Shown here: positions 50,514-58,737 of the stretch, piece after piece
Layout of the letters: every line of letters starts with the position of its first letter
How positions within the stretch are numbered: position 1 is the first letter of the stretch
Source of the DNA: UBA11490 sp045654505
Lineage (GTDB): Bacteria; Bacillota; Clostridia; Christensenellales; UBA1242
Assembly (NCBI GenBank): GCA_045654505.1
Contig: JAZONM010000007.1
Location: forward strand, 62,001-126,000
DNA: 64,000 nt
Direction: 5' to 3'
Notes under the pieces: model-generated
What the model was told of the DNA's origin: nothing
Seen by the model: only the letters and a program-made list of their open reading frames with translations
The model's database searches: none
Made by a program: the position numbers and the translations under genes

Positions 50514-52040
50514 ATGAAAAAAGTAATTAGATTTTTTGCATCAACAAAATTTATCTTAATATTGTCTCTACTTATAAATATAGCAATGTTTGTGCTTATA
50601 TCTCTTTTTTTAGATTCGTTTTTCTACGGAATCTTTTCGGCTGTAGTCTTGGTTGCATGTTTTATCTCCCTATGGAGAAGTAGAATCCAACCTATCTACA
50701 AAATAATGTGGGCATTGCTTATCTATATCTTGCCCATCTTTGGTTGTGTGCTGTATGCCCGCGCGACACATAGCTACGGCAGCATCAAAAAACGTAAGGC
50801 TTGGCAAAATATCACTTTCTTATCTAGCAATTATTTACCATCTAATACCGAGAGTTATGCCAGTCTAAACAAAACCGACTCTGTCGCATTCAAACAATGT
50901 ATGTATGTTTCCAATAGCATCAATATGCCCGTATACGAAAATACTACTACCAAATATCTAGCTGACGGAACAGCATATTTTCAAGAAATGTTTGATTTAA
51001 TCAAAAAAGCAAAAAGATACATATTCTTAGAATATTTCATATTTAAAGAAGGCAAAATTTGGGACCAATTATTCCAACTACTTAAAGAAAAAGCACGCGA
51101 GGGTGTGGAAATAAAGATTTTGTACGACGACTTCGGTTGTATGGATAGATTTACTGACCGCAAAACCTTCAAAAAACTTGCAAATTATAAAATTGAAGCG
51201 CTACCATTCAATAGAGTATTGTCTTCATTTAGCGGTTTTATCAATTACCGCGACCACAGAAAGATTTTGATAGTGGATGGTGAATATGCTCTTACTGGAG
51301 GTATCAATATTGGTGATGAATATGCCAATTTGATCGATATTTACGGGACTTGGAAAGACAATGGAATAAGTATCACCGGCGACGCTGTGTGGAGTATGGT
51401 TGTTATGTTTATCAATAGTTGGCACTTCTCCTCAAACGAACGTCTCGAATACGAAAAGTATAAGAGCACAAGCACAGCAAAAAATAAAAGTAAAGAGTAT
51501 GTCCAACCTTACGGAACTTCTCCTCTTACTCATGAACCAGTAGCACGCAATATATATCTAAATCTTATCAATTCGGCGCAAAAGAGCATTTATATTACTT
51601 CCCCTTACATGATTTTGGACGAAGAGATGATTACTGCACTAAAACTTGCAGCAAAAAGTGGAGTATTGGTATCAATAATATTCCCGGCAATCCCCGACAA
51701 AAAAACTGCTTTTTATCTTGCCCGTTCGCGTTTTACAGAACTTATCAAGGCAGGCATCAAAATACATGAATTTAGTGGCGGATTTATACACGCGAAAAAT
51801 CTGGTTATCGACGGTAAAATCGCCTCCATTGGCACTGTAAACATGGATTTTCGAAGTCTATACTTACACTTCGAAAACGGCACTCTTCTATACAATAGTC
51901 CGACCGTAACCGATATACATAAGGATTTTGAAAAGACACTTACATTGTCTAAACAAATCACCCTTAAAGACATGAAAAAGAGAAAGCTTGTGGAAAAATT
52001 CTGCGGATTCTTCCTTAAGATATTGTCACCTTTCTTTTAA
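50514..52040 (+). CDS. cls: Cardiolipin synthase
   Basis: 508 residues, phospholipase-D superfamily. Two N-terminal membrane helices, then two HKD active sites: DHRKILIVDGEYALTGGINIG and HAKNLVIDGKIASIGTVNMD. It condenses two phosphatidylglycerols into cardiolipin at the membrane. TAGGAAAA upstream of ATG 50514. Terminator at 52073-52102. Length and motifs are standard. Confidence 0.93.
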   Translation: MKKVIRFFASTKFILILSLLINIAMFVLISLFLDSFFYGIFSAVVLVACFISLWRSRIQPIYKIMWALLIYILPIFGCVLYARATHSYGSIKKRKAWQNITFLSSNYLPSNTESYASLNKTDSVAFKQCMYVSNSINMPVYENTTTKYLADGTAYFQEMFDLIKKAKRYIFLEYFIFKEGKIWDQLFQLLKEKAREGVEIKILYDDFGCMDRFTDRKTFKKLANYKIEALPFNRVLSSFSGFINYRDHRKILIVDGEYALTGGINIGDEYANLIDIYGTWKDNGISITGDAVWSMVVMFINSWHFSSNERLEYEKYKSTSTAKNKSKEYVQPYGTSPLTHEPVARNIYLNLINSAQKSIYITSPYMILDEEMITALKLAAKSGVLVSIIFPAIPDKKTAFYLARSRFTELIKAGIKIHEFSGGFIHAKNLVIDGKIASIGTVNMDFRSLYLHFENGTLLYNSPTVTDIHKDFEKTLTLSKQITLKDMKKRKLVEKFCGFFLKILSPFF

Positions 52041-52072
52041 TACTTGTTAATTCTAAAAACAATCAAGAAAAT

Positions 52073-52102
52073 AAAAAGAGCCAAACATATTGGCTCTTTT
52101 TT
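52073..52102. terminator. Bidirectional terminator between cls and the MscS gene
   Basis: Stem AAAAGAGCCAA/TTGGCTCTTTT with loop ACATA; T runs on both strands. Confidence 0.9.
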
Positions 52103-52112
52103 ATGTCTATTA

Positions 52113-53135
52113 TTATTTTTTGTCCTCTTTTTTAGTTGAAGATTTTTTTGTGGTTTTTGTTTCTTTTTTTACTTCTACTTTTTCACCACTCACTTCTTTT
52201 TTTGATTTCTTTTTGTGTTTGAAGATTTGTGTCAAATCAGCATTTTCAAGATCAAAACCTGTTTTCTCTTCTTCTCTCACTTTCTCCACTCTCTTTTGTA
52301 GAGGTTTTTTATCGTATGGCATTTTTACTTTGTCTGTGCGATTACGAATTTCCAATTGATTGTATGGAATGGATATATTGTTGCGTTTGAATTCATTATA
52401 TACATTTTCCATTATGTAGTAATATACACTCCAATAATCTGCAGTGTCACACCAGCAATTAGCTGCAAAATCAATACTACTTGCACCTAGCACTTTTAAT
52501 CTGCAGAATGGTTCTGGATCAAGATACACTCTACCGTCACTCTTCATAACATCTGTTACGATTTTTTTCACTGTCTCGACATCAGTCTCATATGCTACTG
52601 AAAACATGAAATCAACTCTACGTTTTGGATTAGCGCCCGAATTAACAACAGAATCATTAACAATCATAGAATTTGGCAATGTCACTTTTTTATTGTCAGC
52701 AGTCATAAGTGTAGTGAAAAGAAAATTGATTTCGGTAATGTTTCCTTCGACACCATTGACAGAAATATAATCCCCTTTCTTAAACATATGTGTTGATACA
52801 ATAATAATACCATTTGCTAAGTTGGAAATGTTGTTTTGCAATGCCATTCCAACAGCAAGCAACAATGCACTAAGCGCTGTAAGTATACCTGTAATCTCCA
52901 CACCTACTAGGCTTAATAAGATTAGTACATAAATTAAATAAAGTACAAGTTTGATTGCGGTGACAATGAAGTTTTGAGCAATCTTCTCCATTTTGGTTTT
53001 GCCAAGTATTCTTTTGGACAAATTGATCATAAGTTTTACAAATATAAGACCTACAATAAATACTCCCAAAAACTTAACAACACCCCAAAAATTGTTTGTA
53101 AAAAAATCTTTAATAGTGTTCCAAACTTCTTCCAT
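52113..53135 (-). CDS. MscS-family mechanosensitive channel
   Basis: 340 residues. About three membrane helices in the first 120 residues, then the MscS core with the TM3 pattern GMALQNNISNLANGIIIVSTHM, KKGDYISVNGVEGNITEINFLFT and the cytoplasmic beta-alpha part. The C-terminal 60 residues are very Lys/Glu-rich and variable (KKKSKKEVSGEKVEVKKETK), longer than in plain MscS. Relieves turgor on osmotic downshift. ATG 53135 has AGGAG upstream. Confidence 0.92.
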   Translation of the reverse strand: MEEVWNTIKDFFTNNFWGVVKFLGVFIVGLIFVKLMINLSKRILGKTKMEKIAQNFIVTAIKLVLYLIYVLILLSLVGVEITGILTALSALLLAVGMALQNNISNLANGIIIVSTHMFKKGDYISVNGVEGNITEINFLFTTLMTADNKKVTLPNSMIVNDSVVNSGANPKRRVDFMFSVAYETDVETVKKIVTDVMKSDGRVYLDPEPFCRLKVLGASSIDFAANCWCDTADYWSVYYYIMENVYNEFKRNNISIPYNQLEIRNRTDKVKMPYDKKPLQKRVEKVREEEKTGFDLENADLTQIFKHKKKSKKEVSGEKVEVKKETKTTKKSSTKKEDKK

Positions 53136-53236
53136 ATATTTCTCCTTTGTTTTATGCCAATATAATAAACAATCTAAGCCAAAATGTAAAGCATAATGTT
53201 TTTAAAGTCCCAAAAACATTCTTTTATCAATAAAAA

Positions 53237-53270
53237 AACAAAAAACACGCGTTCGAGTTGAGCGTGTTTT
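53237..53270 (-). terminator. Terminator after queH
   Basis: Stem AACACGC/GCGTGTT with a 10-11-base loop, A/T tracts on both sides; it overlaps the queH stop codon by two bases. Confidence 0.75.
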
Positions 53271-53808
53271 ATTCATAAATTTTTTGACGTATCGAAAATT
53301 TGCAACCGCAATAATCCTGACGATACAGCCCGTATTTCTTAGAGTTTTGAATGCTTTTCAAATATCCGTCTTTTTTCTTAAAATTGAAAGGCAAAAATTC
53401 CACCCTGTCGTCCGAAAACTCATTTCCTACGCGGACTATATTGTCATAATTTTTATAAGGACTTACACTAAGTGTGGTTGTAAACGCATCAAATCCATGA
53501 GTCTTTGCATATTCATAGGTTTTCTTAAGTCTTAATCTAAAACACTCAATACAACGCGCTCCGCCTTCTTTTTCATTTTCTTTGCCCTTAGCAATTTCAT
53601 AAAATGCAGGGCTGTCGTATTCTTCGATAATATATTTATATCCGAGTGTATCTAAAAATTTTGCTTGTTCGGCAGCTCTTTTGTAGTACTCCTCGTCGGG
53701 ATAGATATTAGGATTATAAAAATAAACTGTCACATCATAATCCTTCAGAACATCAAGCACACCACTACTACATGGAGCACAACAACTATGCAACAATAAT
53801 TTTTTCAT
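53269..53808 (-). CDS. queH: Epoxyqueuosine reductase QueH
   Basis: 179 residues, DUF208 family. Cluster-binding cysteines are seen in LLLHSCCAPCSSGV at the start, ARCIECFRLRL in the middle and YCGCKF near the end, with conserved NPNIYPDEEYYKR and TTTLSVSPYKN. Reduces epoxyqueuosine to queuosine in tRNAs, replacing QueG. Nearest neighbours are not queuosine genes. Its start at 53808 lies 8 bases after the permease stop, so the two probably share a transcript. Confidence 0.92.
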   Translation of the reverse strand: MKKLLLHSCCAPCSSGVLDVLKDYDVTVYFYNPNIYPDEEYYKRAAEQAKFLDTLGYKYIIEEYDSPAFYEIAKGKENEKEGGARCIECFRLRLKKTYEYAKTHGFDAFTTTLSVSPYKNYDNIVRVGNEFSDDRVEFLPFNFKKKDGYLKSIQNSKKYGLYRQDYCGCKFSIRQKIYE

Positions 53809-53816
53809 AACCCCTC

Positions 53817-54770
53817 CTAAAGCAACAAGATTATGTATCCTACAATTAGCGACGCAACGAATATTGTGGATATTATTTTCAAAGCTTTAGCACGACTATT
53901 ATTGCGAAGCAAAACAGCATAAGCAATACCGGCATTTACACAAAGTCCAGCAAACAAAGCACCAAATTCTAGCCCGCTAGTCACATACAATTGGGTCAAA
54001 AGCACAGAAGACGCGCAATTTGGGATAAGTCCTACCAGCACAGCAACAAGCGGTTGGACCCACTTGCCCGCACTCAAAAACTCAGCAATATTATCTCTAC
54101 CTACAAAGTAAATGATAAGACCCATAAGAATGTTTACTATCAATATAAATACAAATATCTTCAGTGAGTGGGTCAATGGATGAAGAAGGTATTTTTTCCA
54201 GCCGTTGTTTTTTTCACCTTCAATTGTGTGACCACAACAACCCGTATGTTTATCTTCAAGATAAATGTCAGCCACCAAATATTTTTCTTCCACTTTGCTG
54301 TCTTTTACTTGGATATTGGTATAGCCAAGCACATGAGCGCTGTCCACCTTAGACTTATCCTCTATTGGTTTTTTTCTTAGTCTCAATACATACAAGTCCA
54401 CCAAATATGCCAAGACAATCGCAAAAACAAACTTTAGCAAAAGCAAAGGAATCAACATCTTTATACTTTTAGGATCGCCCAGCATAATCGGAATAGCCTC
54501 GTCACTTGTCGCAATATAAACAGCGATAAGAGTTCCGACCGAAATGCGATTTTTGTTGTACAAATCCGTAGCCACAACCGAAAATCCACATTGGGGAATA
54601 AGCCCCAATCCTCCACCAATCAGAGGTGAAAATTTGTTTTTAAGAAAAACATTATTCTCAAATTTTCTTGATGTATATTGTTCTAAAAGTTCGATTAAGA
54701 TATACACCACAAAGAGCACGGGCAGTATCTTAAGCGAGTCAATTAAGGCATCAAGCAATACTTCACCCAT
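53817..54770 (-). CDS. Putative 10-TM heavy-metal permease (ArsP_2-like)
   Basis: 317 residues with two repeated membrane halves: GGGLGLIPQCGFSVVATDLY and GLIPNCASSVLLTQLYVTSG, each containing a conserved Cys. Between them lies a soluble loop with a CCGH motif (HTGCCGHTIEG). I recognise this as the ArsP_2 / DUF2899 group of putative metal or organoarsenic exporters; specificity is unknown. GAGG precedes ATG 54770. It lies upstream of queH on the same strand. Confidence 0.8.
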   Translation of the reverse strand: MGEVLLDALIDSLKILPVLFVVYILIELLEQYTSRKFENNVFLKNKFSPLIGGGLGLIPQCGFSVVATDLYNKNRISVGTLIAVYIATSDEAIPIMLGDPKSIKMLIPLLLLKFVFAIVLAYLVDLYVLRLRKKPIEDKSKVDSAHVLGYTNIQVKDSKVEEKYLVADIYLEDKHTGCCGHTIEGEKNNGWKKYLLHPLTHSLKIFVFILIVNILMGLIIYFVGRDNIAEFLSAGKWVQPLVAVLVGLIPNCASSVLLTQLYVTSGLEFGALFAGLCVNAGIAYAVLLRNNSRAKALKIISTIFVASLIVGYIILLL

Positions 54771-54942
54771 AACTCCTCCATATATTTTAAAATTTTTTCG
54801 ACCTCTATATTATACTACAAATTTTAAATTTGTAAAGTTTTATCAAAGTCACAATCATCTTTAATATGAAAATATTTCCAAATTCATTACCTTTGCATAA
54901 TAATATTTTTATCACGCAAAATATACAAAAAGGAGGTTTTGT

Positions 54943-55374
54943 ATGACTACAAATGGAAAACGAACATTGCTTGGCATCACTTACTATTCGCTTATTCTTT
55001 TCATGATTGTGTTGATTGTATTCTTCATACTTGGTCTTAGAAGCGAAAGAGTTTACACTTGGGCAGAGGTCTGCTATATAATAATTAGCGTTCTACTTGC
55101 TTTGGAAGTGATATATGATTTGACCTGCAATTTCAGTGGATCTATGAAATTTAGTTCTGGTGTGGTATTGATAGTCCTTACATACATAACTGTTATTTTG
55201 TCATTCATATTATTTGGGATAATGGCTACCAATGGAAGAATACCCTTTGAGATGACTGACATCTTTATCATGCAAATAGGACTTAGCTACGCAATAAACA
55301 TACTAGCAATAATTATTTATTGTATTGGCACACAATGGAGTAATAGAAATCTTAATAATGAAATTAAAAGATAG
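54943..55374 (+). CDS. Four-helix membrane protein
   Basis: 143 residues with four predicted membrane helices (about 10-32, 42-60, 65-88 and 100-125) and short polar loops; tail polar. Strong AAGGAGG upstream of ATG 54943. No family recognised and it stands alone on the plus strand between two minus-strand operons. Confidence 0.72.
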   Translation: MTTNGKRTLLGITYYSLILFMIVLIVFFILGLRSERVYTWAEVCYIIISVLLALEVIYDLTCNFSGSMKFSSGVVLIVLTYITVILSFILFGIMATNGRIPFEMTDIFIMQIGLSYAINILAIIIYCIGTQWSNRNLNNEIKR

Positions 55375-55430
55375 TTTTTGACAATTACTCACAATATTTT
55401 GTCAATAATATTGAATATTGTGTCTAAAAA

Positions 55431-55463
55431 CAAAACAAGCCCAAACAAAAGGGCTTGTTTTTA
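55431..55463. terminator. Terminator of the tmk-panE-yqeY-PAP2 operon
   Basis: 10-bp perfect stem AAACAAGCCC/GGGCTTGTTT with loop AAACAAAA; bidirectional. Confidence 0.9.
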
Positions 55464-56438
55464 TTATTGATTATTTTCAGTGTTTTTATCTGAGTTGTTT
55501 GTCTCAAAAGACTCGTCTTCGACAATGTGCGAATCTGCATCTTCATTAGCTTCTACAATAGTTTCGTTGTTTTGTGTTTCGTCATTTTCTACAACAACAC
55601 TAGTTTCGCCATTGGCCGACTCTATATTAACTACAGTTTCACTTGAAGAGGCGACTGTTGTTTTTGCTGGTTTGTTGTTTTTCCCAAACCAAACCCAGTG
55701 TCCAAATTTCTTTACCATATGATCACCAAATTTTGCATATTTAGCGATAAGATATGTAGGTACCATTATAAAGAAAGATGCTACGAAGTCTAGTACATAA
55801 TGTTGTTTTAGAAACACAGTAGAAAGTATTACAAGCACACCGCATATCATTATTGGCCAACGCAACCAAGGTGATGTTGTTTTCTTTTGATTGTAGAGTC
55901 CTAGTATCATGCCTAGTGCCATAAAGCAATGTTGGGAAGGTAGACAGCATATTGGTTTGCATGTTCCCCATGTCAGAAGTAAAAATTTGTCCGACAAAGT
56001 CTTAGGCTCGAGTTCGGGTTTTACCATTTCAGTTTGCCAGAAGAAATATACTATACCACTTATAGCAAAAGAAATCATAAGAGCAAGCCATAGATTCCAT
56101 AGATGTTTTTTATCCTTGTATGCTACTAGAAAATATGTAAATATCGCTACTGGAAAAGTAAGATAATACACCCACACAAATTCACTCACAACAGGGATTT
56201 TGCTATCTAACCAAATCTCTGGATGCGCGCCTGGTTTTCCAAGAAGCATATTTCCTGTCCAAGAAAGTTGTTGGACAATAAGAAAGAAGATGAATGGAAT
56301 AATTGAATACGCAAGACCATAAAAAATCTTTTTTGCCCATTCACCCTTACTCTTTACTATTACTTCATCGGTTTTTTCTTCTACAATTGCCTCGTCGCTC
56401 ACAACTTCTTCGACGATTTTGTCTTTCTTTTGTTCCAT
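55464..56438 (-). CDS. PAP2-superfamily phosphatase (membrane)
   Basis: 324 residues: a charged N-terminal segment, about six membrane helices, and an acidic, Glu/Asn/Thr-rich C-terminal tail of about 75 residues. PAP2 signatures: CLPSQHCFMALGM (PSxH) and KQHYVLDFVASF (H-x3-D). Likely a phosphatidate, phosphatidylglycerophosphate or undecaprenyl-pyrophosphate phosphatase; substrate not resolved. Last gene of the operon starting with tmk. Confidence 0.85.
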   Translation of the reverse strand: MEQKKDKIVEEVVSDEAIVEEKTDEVIVKSKGEWAKKIFYGLAYSIIPFIFFLIVQQLSWTGNMLLGKPGAHPEIWLDSKIPVVSEFVWVYYLTFPVAIFTYFLVAYKDKKHLWNLWLALMISFAISGIVYFFWQTEMVKPELEPKTLSDKFLLLTWGTCKPICCLPSQHCFMALGMILGLYNQKKTTSPWLRWPIMICGVLVILSTVFLKQHYVLDFVASFFIMVPTYLIAKYAKFGDHMVKKFGHWVWFGKNNKPAKTTVASSSETVVNIESANGETSVVVENDETQNNETIVEANEDADSHIVEDESFETNNSDKNTENNQ

Positions 56439-56462
56439 TTCATTATCCTTTCAGACGCACTA

Positions 56463-56885
56463 TTACAATGTTTTTAATACGTCACTTACTGTCTTCATTT
56501 CACATTTGCCATTATAATTAGTCTTAAAATGGCGCATTACACTTGGTACTGTCTTGTCCTCAAGAGTCAATATTATGTTTTTTATCTCCTCAGCACTCAA
56601 CATTTGAGGTAAATATTTTTCAATTGCTTTCTTTTGCAATAAAATATTTTCACATTCTTCAGTATTGCCCACCTTTTGATAATTGGCACTTTCTTCCTCA
56701 AGCTCTTTTACTGTCTTTTGAATGATTTTTACCATATCAACATCACTCACTTCTGTGTTGTTGGCGCGTGCATTGATTTGGGCTTGCATATATTTGTTGA
56801 TTAGCACACTGTATATGCTTCTCAAATTTGAATTTTTGGATTTCAATGCCTCCACATTGGCTCTTTTAATTTCTTCTATAATCAT
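56463..56885 (-). CDS. yqeY: YqeY-family GatB-like protein
   Basis: 140 residues of the YqeY fold, related to the tail of GatB: KSKNSNLRSIYSVLINKYMQ, then VKIIQKTVKELEEESANYQK and CENILLQKKAIEKYLPQMLS. Presumed to bind tRNA, but its cellular role is unproven. Overlaps the stop of the upstream panE gene by 4 bases. Confidence 0.9.
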   Translation of the reverse strand: MIIEEIKRANVEALKSKNSNLRSIYSVLINKYMQAQINARANNTEVSDVDMVKIIQKTVKELEEESANYQKVGNTEECENILLQKKAIEKYLPQMLSAEEIKNIILTLEDKTVPSVMRHFKTNYNGKCEMKTVSDVLKTL

Positions 56886-57949
56886 TTCTTTTTTCTCCTA
56901 TTATTTTTTGTCATAAATTTTTCTGCACAAATAAGCCTCTCATCATATAGATTGTCCATAACAATACCTCTTTCGTATCTTGCAATCTCATCAAGTATTA
57001 TGGATAATTGAGTACAATACGGCACAGATATACCTTTACTATTCGCAATAGCCACAACCTTTTTCATAAGACAGTCAAGCTCAGATGGTTTATTATACTC
57101 AAGATTACGCAAAACTGACGATACGGTATTGTGGTTTTGGTTTATAAGGCGTCTAAACATACTTGACCTATATATAGCGCCTGAAATCCCATCTTCTGTA
57201 AACTTATAGTAATCAAGCATATCATAATATGGGCTTACAGGATGATTGAGCATGCTCTCAAACACAACCAATTGTTCCTTAACCAAATTAAGATAAAGCC
57301 TTTTTCCTTGCTTTTCCTTTAAAATGTGTCCAAGATTGTGTCCAGTAAGTGCACCAAGACAAGATGTCAATGATGTCAAAACAAATTTACTCAATATAAA
57401 GTCAAGCATATCTTCTTCGATATGTGTCTCACAAATTGAATTAAGTAGATTTTGTACTATTGGCAGAAAAACCTTCGCCTCGGGATTTAGTACACCAATG
57501 TGATTGTCTCCACTTTTGTTTACAATCACAAGACGTCTGTCCACATATCTAAAAGCACTCCAATCCGCCACCCAGCTAACAAATCTATTGGTAGGTATAA
57601 CATCGAAAAATTCTTCTAAATTAAGGACGTTTTGGATACCTACAATTATACCATTTGGACTTAGATATTTCAATACTTGTTTTAGAGCAGAAGTCACTTT
57701 AAAAGACTTTACCATTACAAAAATTATGTCTTTTTTAGTAGAAAATTTATTATTAGTTACGTATGGAACTAATACACTTCTTTCACCAAATTCGCCACAA
57801 ATCTCCACATCTATCCTATTATCAATAACAAGTTCGTTGTCATCTTTTGCGGTCAACTCAACATTATAGCCTTTACTGGTCAAAAATAAAGCCAATACTC
57901 TGCCTATTGTACCTGCACCTACAATGCCAATTTGCAATTCTCTTCCCAT
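56882..57949 (-). CDS. panE: Ketopantoate-reductase-family protein (ApbA/PanE)
   Basis: 355 residues. NADP-binding N-terminus IGIVGAGTIGRVLALFLTSKG and ELTAKDDNE; the C-terminal helical domain has KFVLTSLTSCLGALTGHNLG and NKPSELDCLMKKVVAIANSKG, matching the 2-dehydropantoate 2-reductase family. It may reduce ketopantoate for CoA synthesis or another 2-oxo acid. No other pantothenate gene is nearby. It lies 13 bases after tmk and overlaps yqeY by 4 bases. Confidence 0.85.
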   Translation of the reverse strand: MGRELQIGIVGAGTIGRVLALFLTSKGYNVELTAKDDNELVIDNRIDVEICGEFGERSVLVPYVTNNKFSTKKDIIFVMVKSFKVTSALKQVLKYLSPNGIIVGIQNVLNLEEFFDVIPTNRFVSWVADWSAFRYVDRRLVIVNKSGDNHIGVLNPEAKVFLPIVQNLLNSICETHIEEDMLDFILSKFVLTSLTSCLGALTGHNLGHILKEKQGKRLYLNLVKEQLVVFESMLNHPVSPYYDMLDYYKFTEDGISGAIYRSSMFRRLINQNHNTVSSVLRNLEYNKPSELDCLMKKVVAIANSKGISVPYCTQLSIILDEIARYERGIVMDNLYDERLICAEKFMTKNNRRKKK

Positions 57950-57962
57950 TATTACTCCATTT

Positions 57963-58640
57963 TTATTTTTTAAGTTGGTCTACAACATATTCGTAAAGCT
58001 CGGCATGTATATCCTCTATTGTGCGGATTTTTCCGTCTTTTACGCAATTGATAAGTTTGTATCCGTCACGCTCTACCACTTCAAGACATGTCTTCTGACA
58101 ATTCTTTTGATACTCGACATTGCCTTCAAGTCCATCTGGTCTTTCAGTGCGGTTTTTCAATAATTGCTCGCGATACTCCATCGGCATAAACAACATTATC
58201 TTGATATCAGGTCTAGGAAGCCCCAACAAGTCAAATTCAAGAGTATCAATAAAATCATATTGTTTTGCTCTTAGCTCTTTATCTAAGATTTTGCTACATT
58301 GATGTATTTTATTGCTATCCACATATCTATCTAGTACTACATTATGGTTTTCCAATGCAGAATTTACTTTAGGAATATTGTAAAGCCTATCAGCCGCATA
58401 GTAAAGACTTGACACCTTATTGTCCACCTTTACCGCACCCTCTTCAAAATAAGACTCGCAATAATTTTCTTTACCTAGATAAGGTCCTGCTATTATTTTT
58501 CCTGTAGGACTATCATAAAAAGGACACTGCATTTTTATAGTAGGAAAATTTTCCTTATTTAATCTTTCAAGAAGTAAATTTGTTTGGGTTTCTTTGCCAC
58601 TACAATCCGTACCTTCTACCGAAATCAGTTTTCCTCTCAT
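57963..58640 (-). CDS. tmk: Thymidylate kinase
   Basis: 225 residues. P-loop GTDCSGKETQTN (residues 10-21), the DR motif VVLDRYVDSNKI and a lid-like RTERPDGLEG place it in the dTMP kinase family. The Walker A position after GK is Glu rather than the usual Ser/Thr, as seen in a subset of bacterial dTMP kinases. Converts dTMP to dTDP. GGGAGGTG upstream of ATG 58640. First gene of a four-gene operon. Confidence 0.87.
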   Translation of the reverse strand: MRGKLISVEGTDCSGKETQTNLLLERLNKENFPTIKMQCPFYDSPTGKIIAGPYLGKENYCESYFEEGAVKVDNKVSSLYYAADRLYNIPKVNSALENHNVVLDRYVDSNKIHQCSKILDKELRAKQYDFIDTLEFDLLGLPRPDIKIMLFMPMEYREQLLKNRTERPDGLEGNVEYQKNCQKTCLEVVERDGYKLINCVKDGKIRTIEDIHAELYEYVVDQLKK

Positions 58641-58662
58641 AATGCACCTCCCTATCCTTATT

Positions 58663-58691
58663 ATTATAATAAAATATAGTTTTTTTCACAA
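58663..58691 (-). promoter_or_regulatory. Promoter of the tmk operon
   Basis: Minus strand TTGTGA (58686-58691), 17-base spacer, TATAAT (58663-58668), about 25 bases before the tmk start. Confidence 0.75.
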
Positions 58692-58708
58692 TTAAAAAGG
58701 TGAGATTA

Positions 58709-58737
58709 TAAAAAATATAGGACAAATGTCCTATATT
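58709..58737 (-). terminator. Terminator after pepF
   Basis: 10-bp perfect stem AATATAGGAC/GTCCTATATT with AAAT loop; overlaps the pepF stop codon; T tail on the minus strand. Confidence 0.9.
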
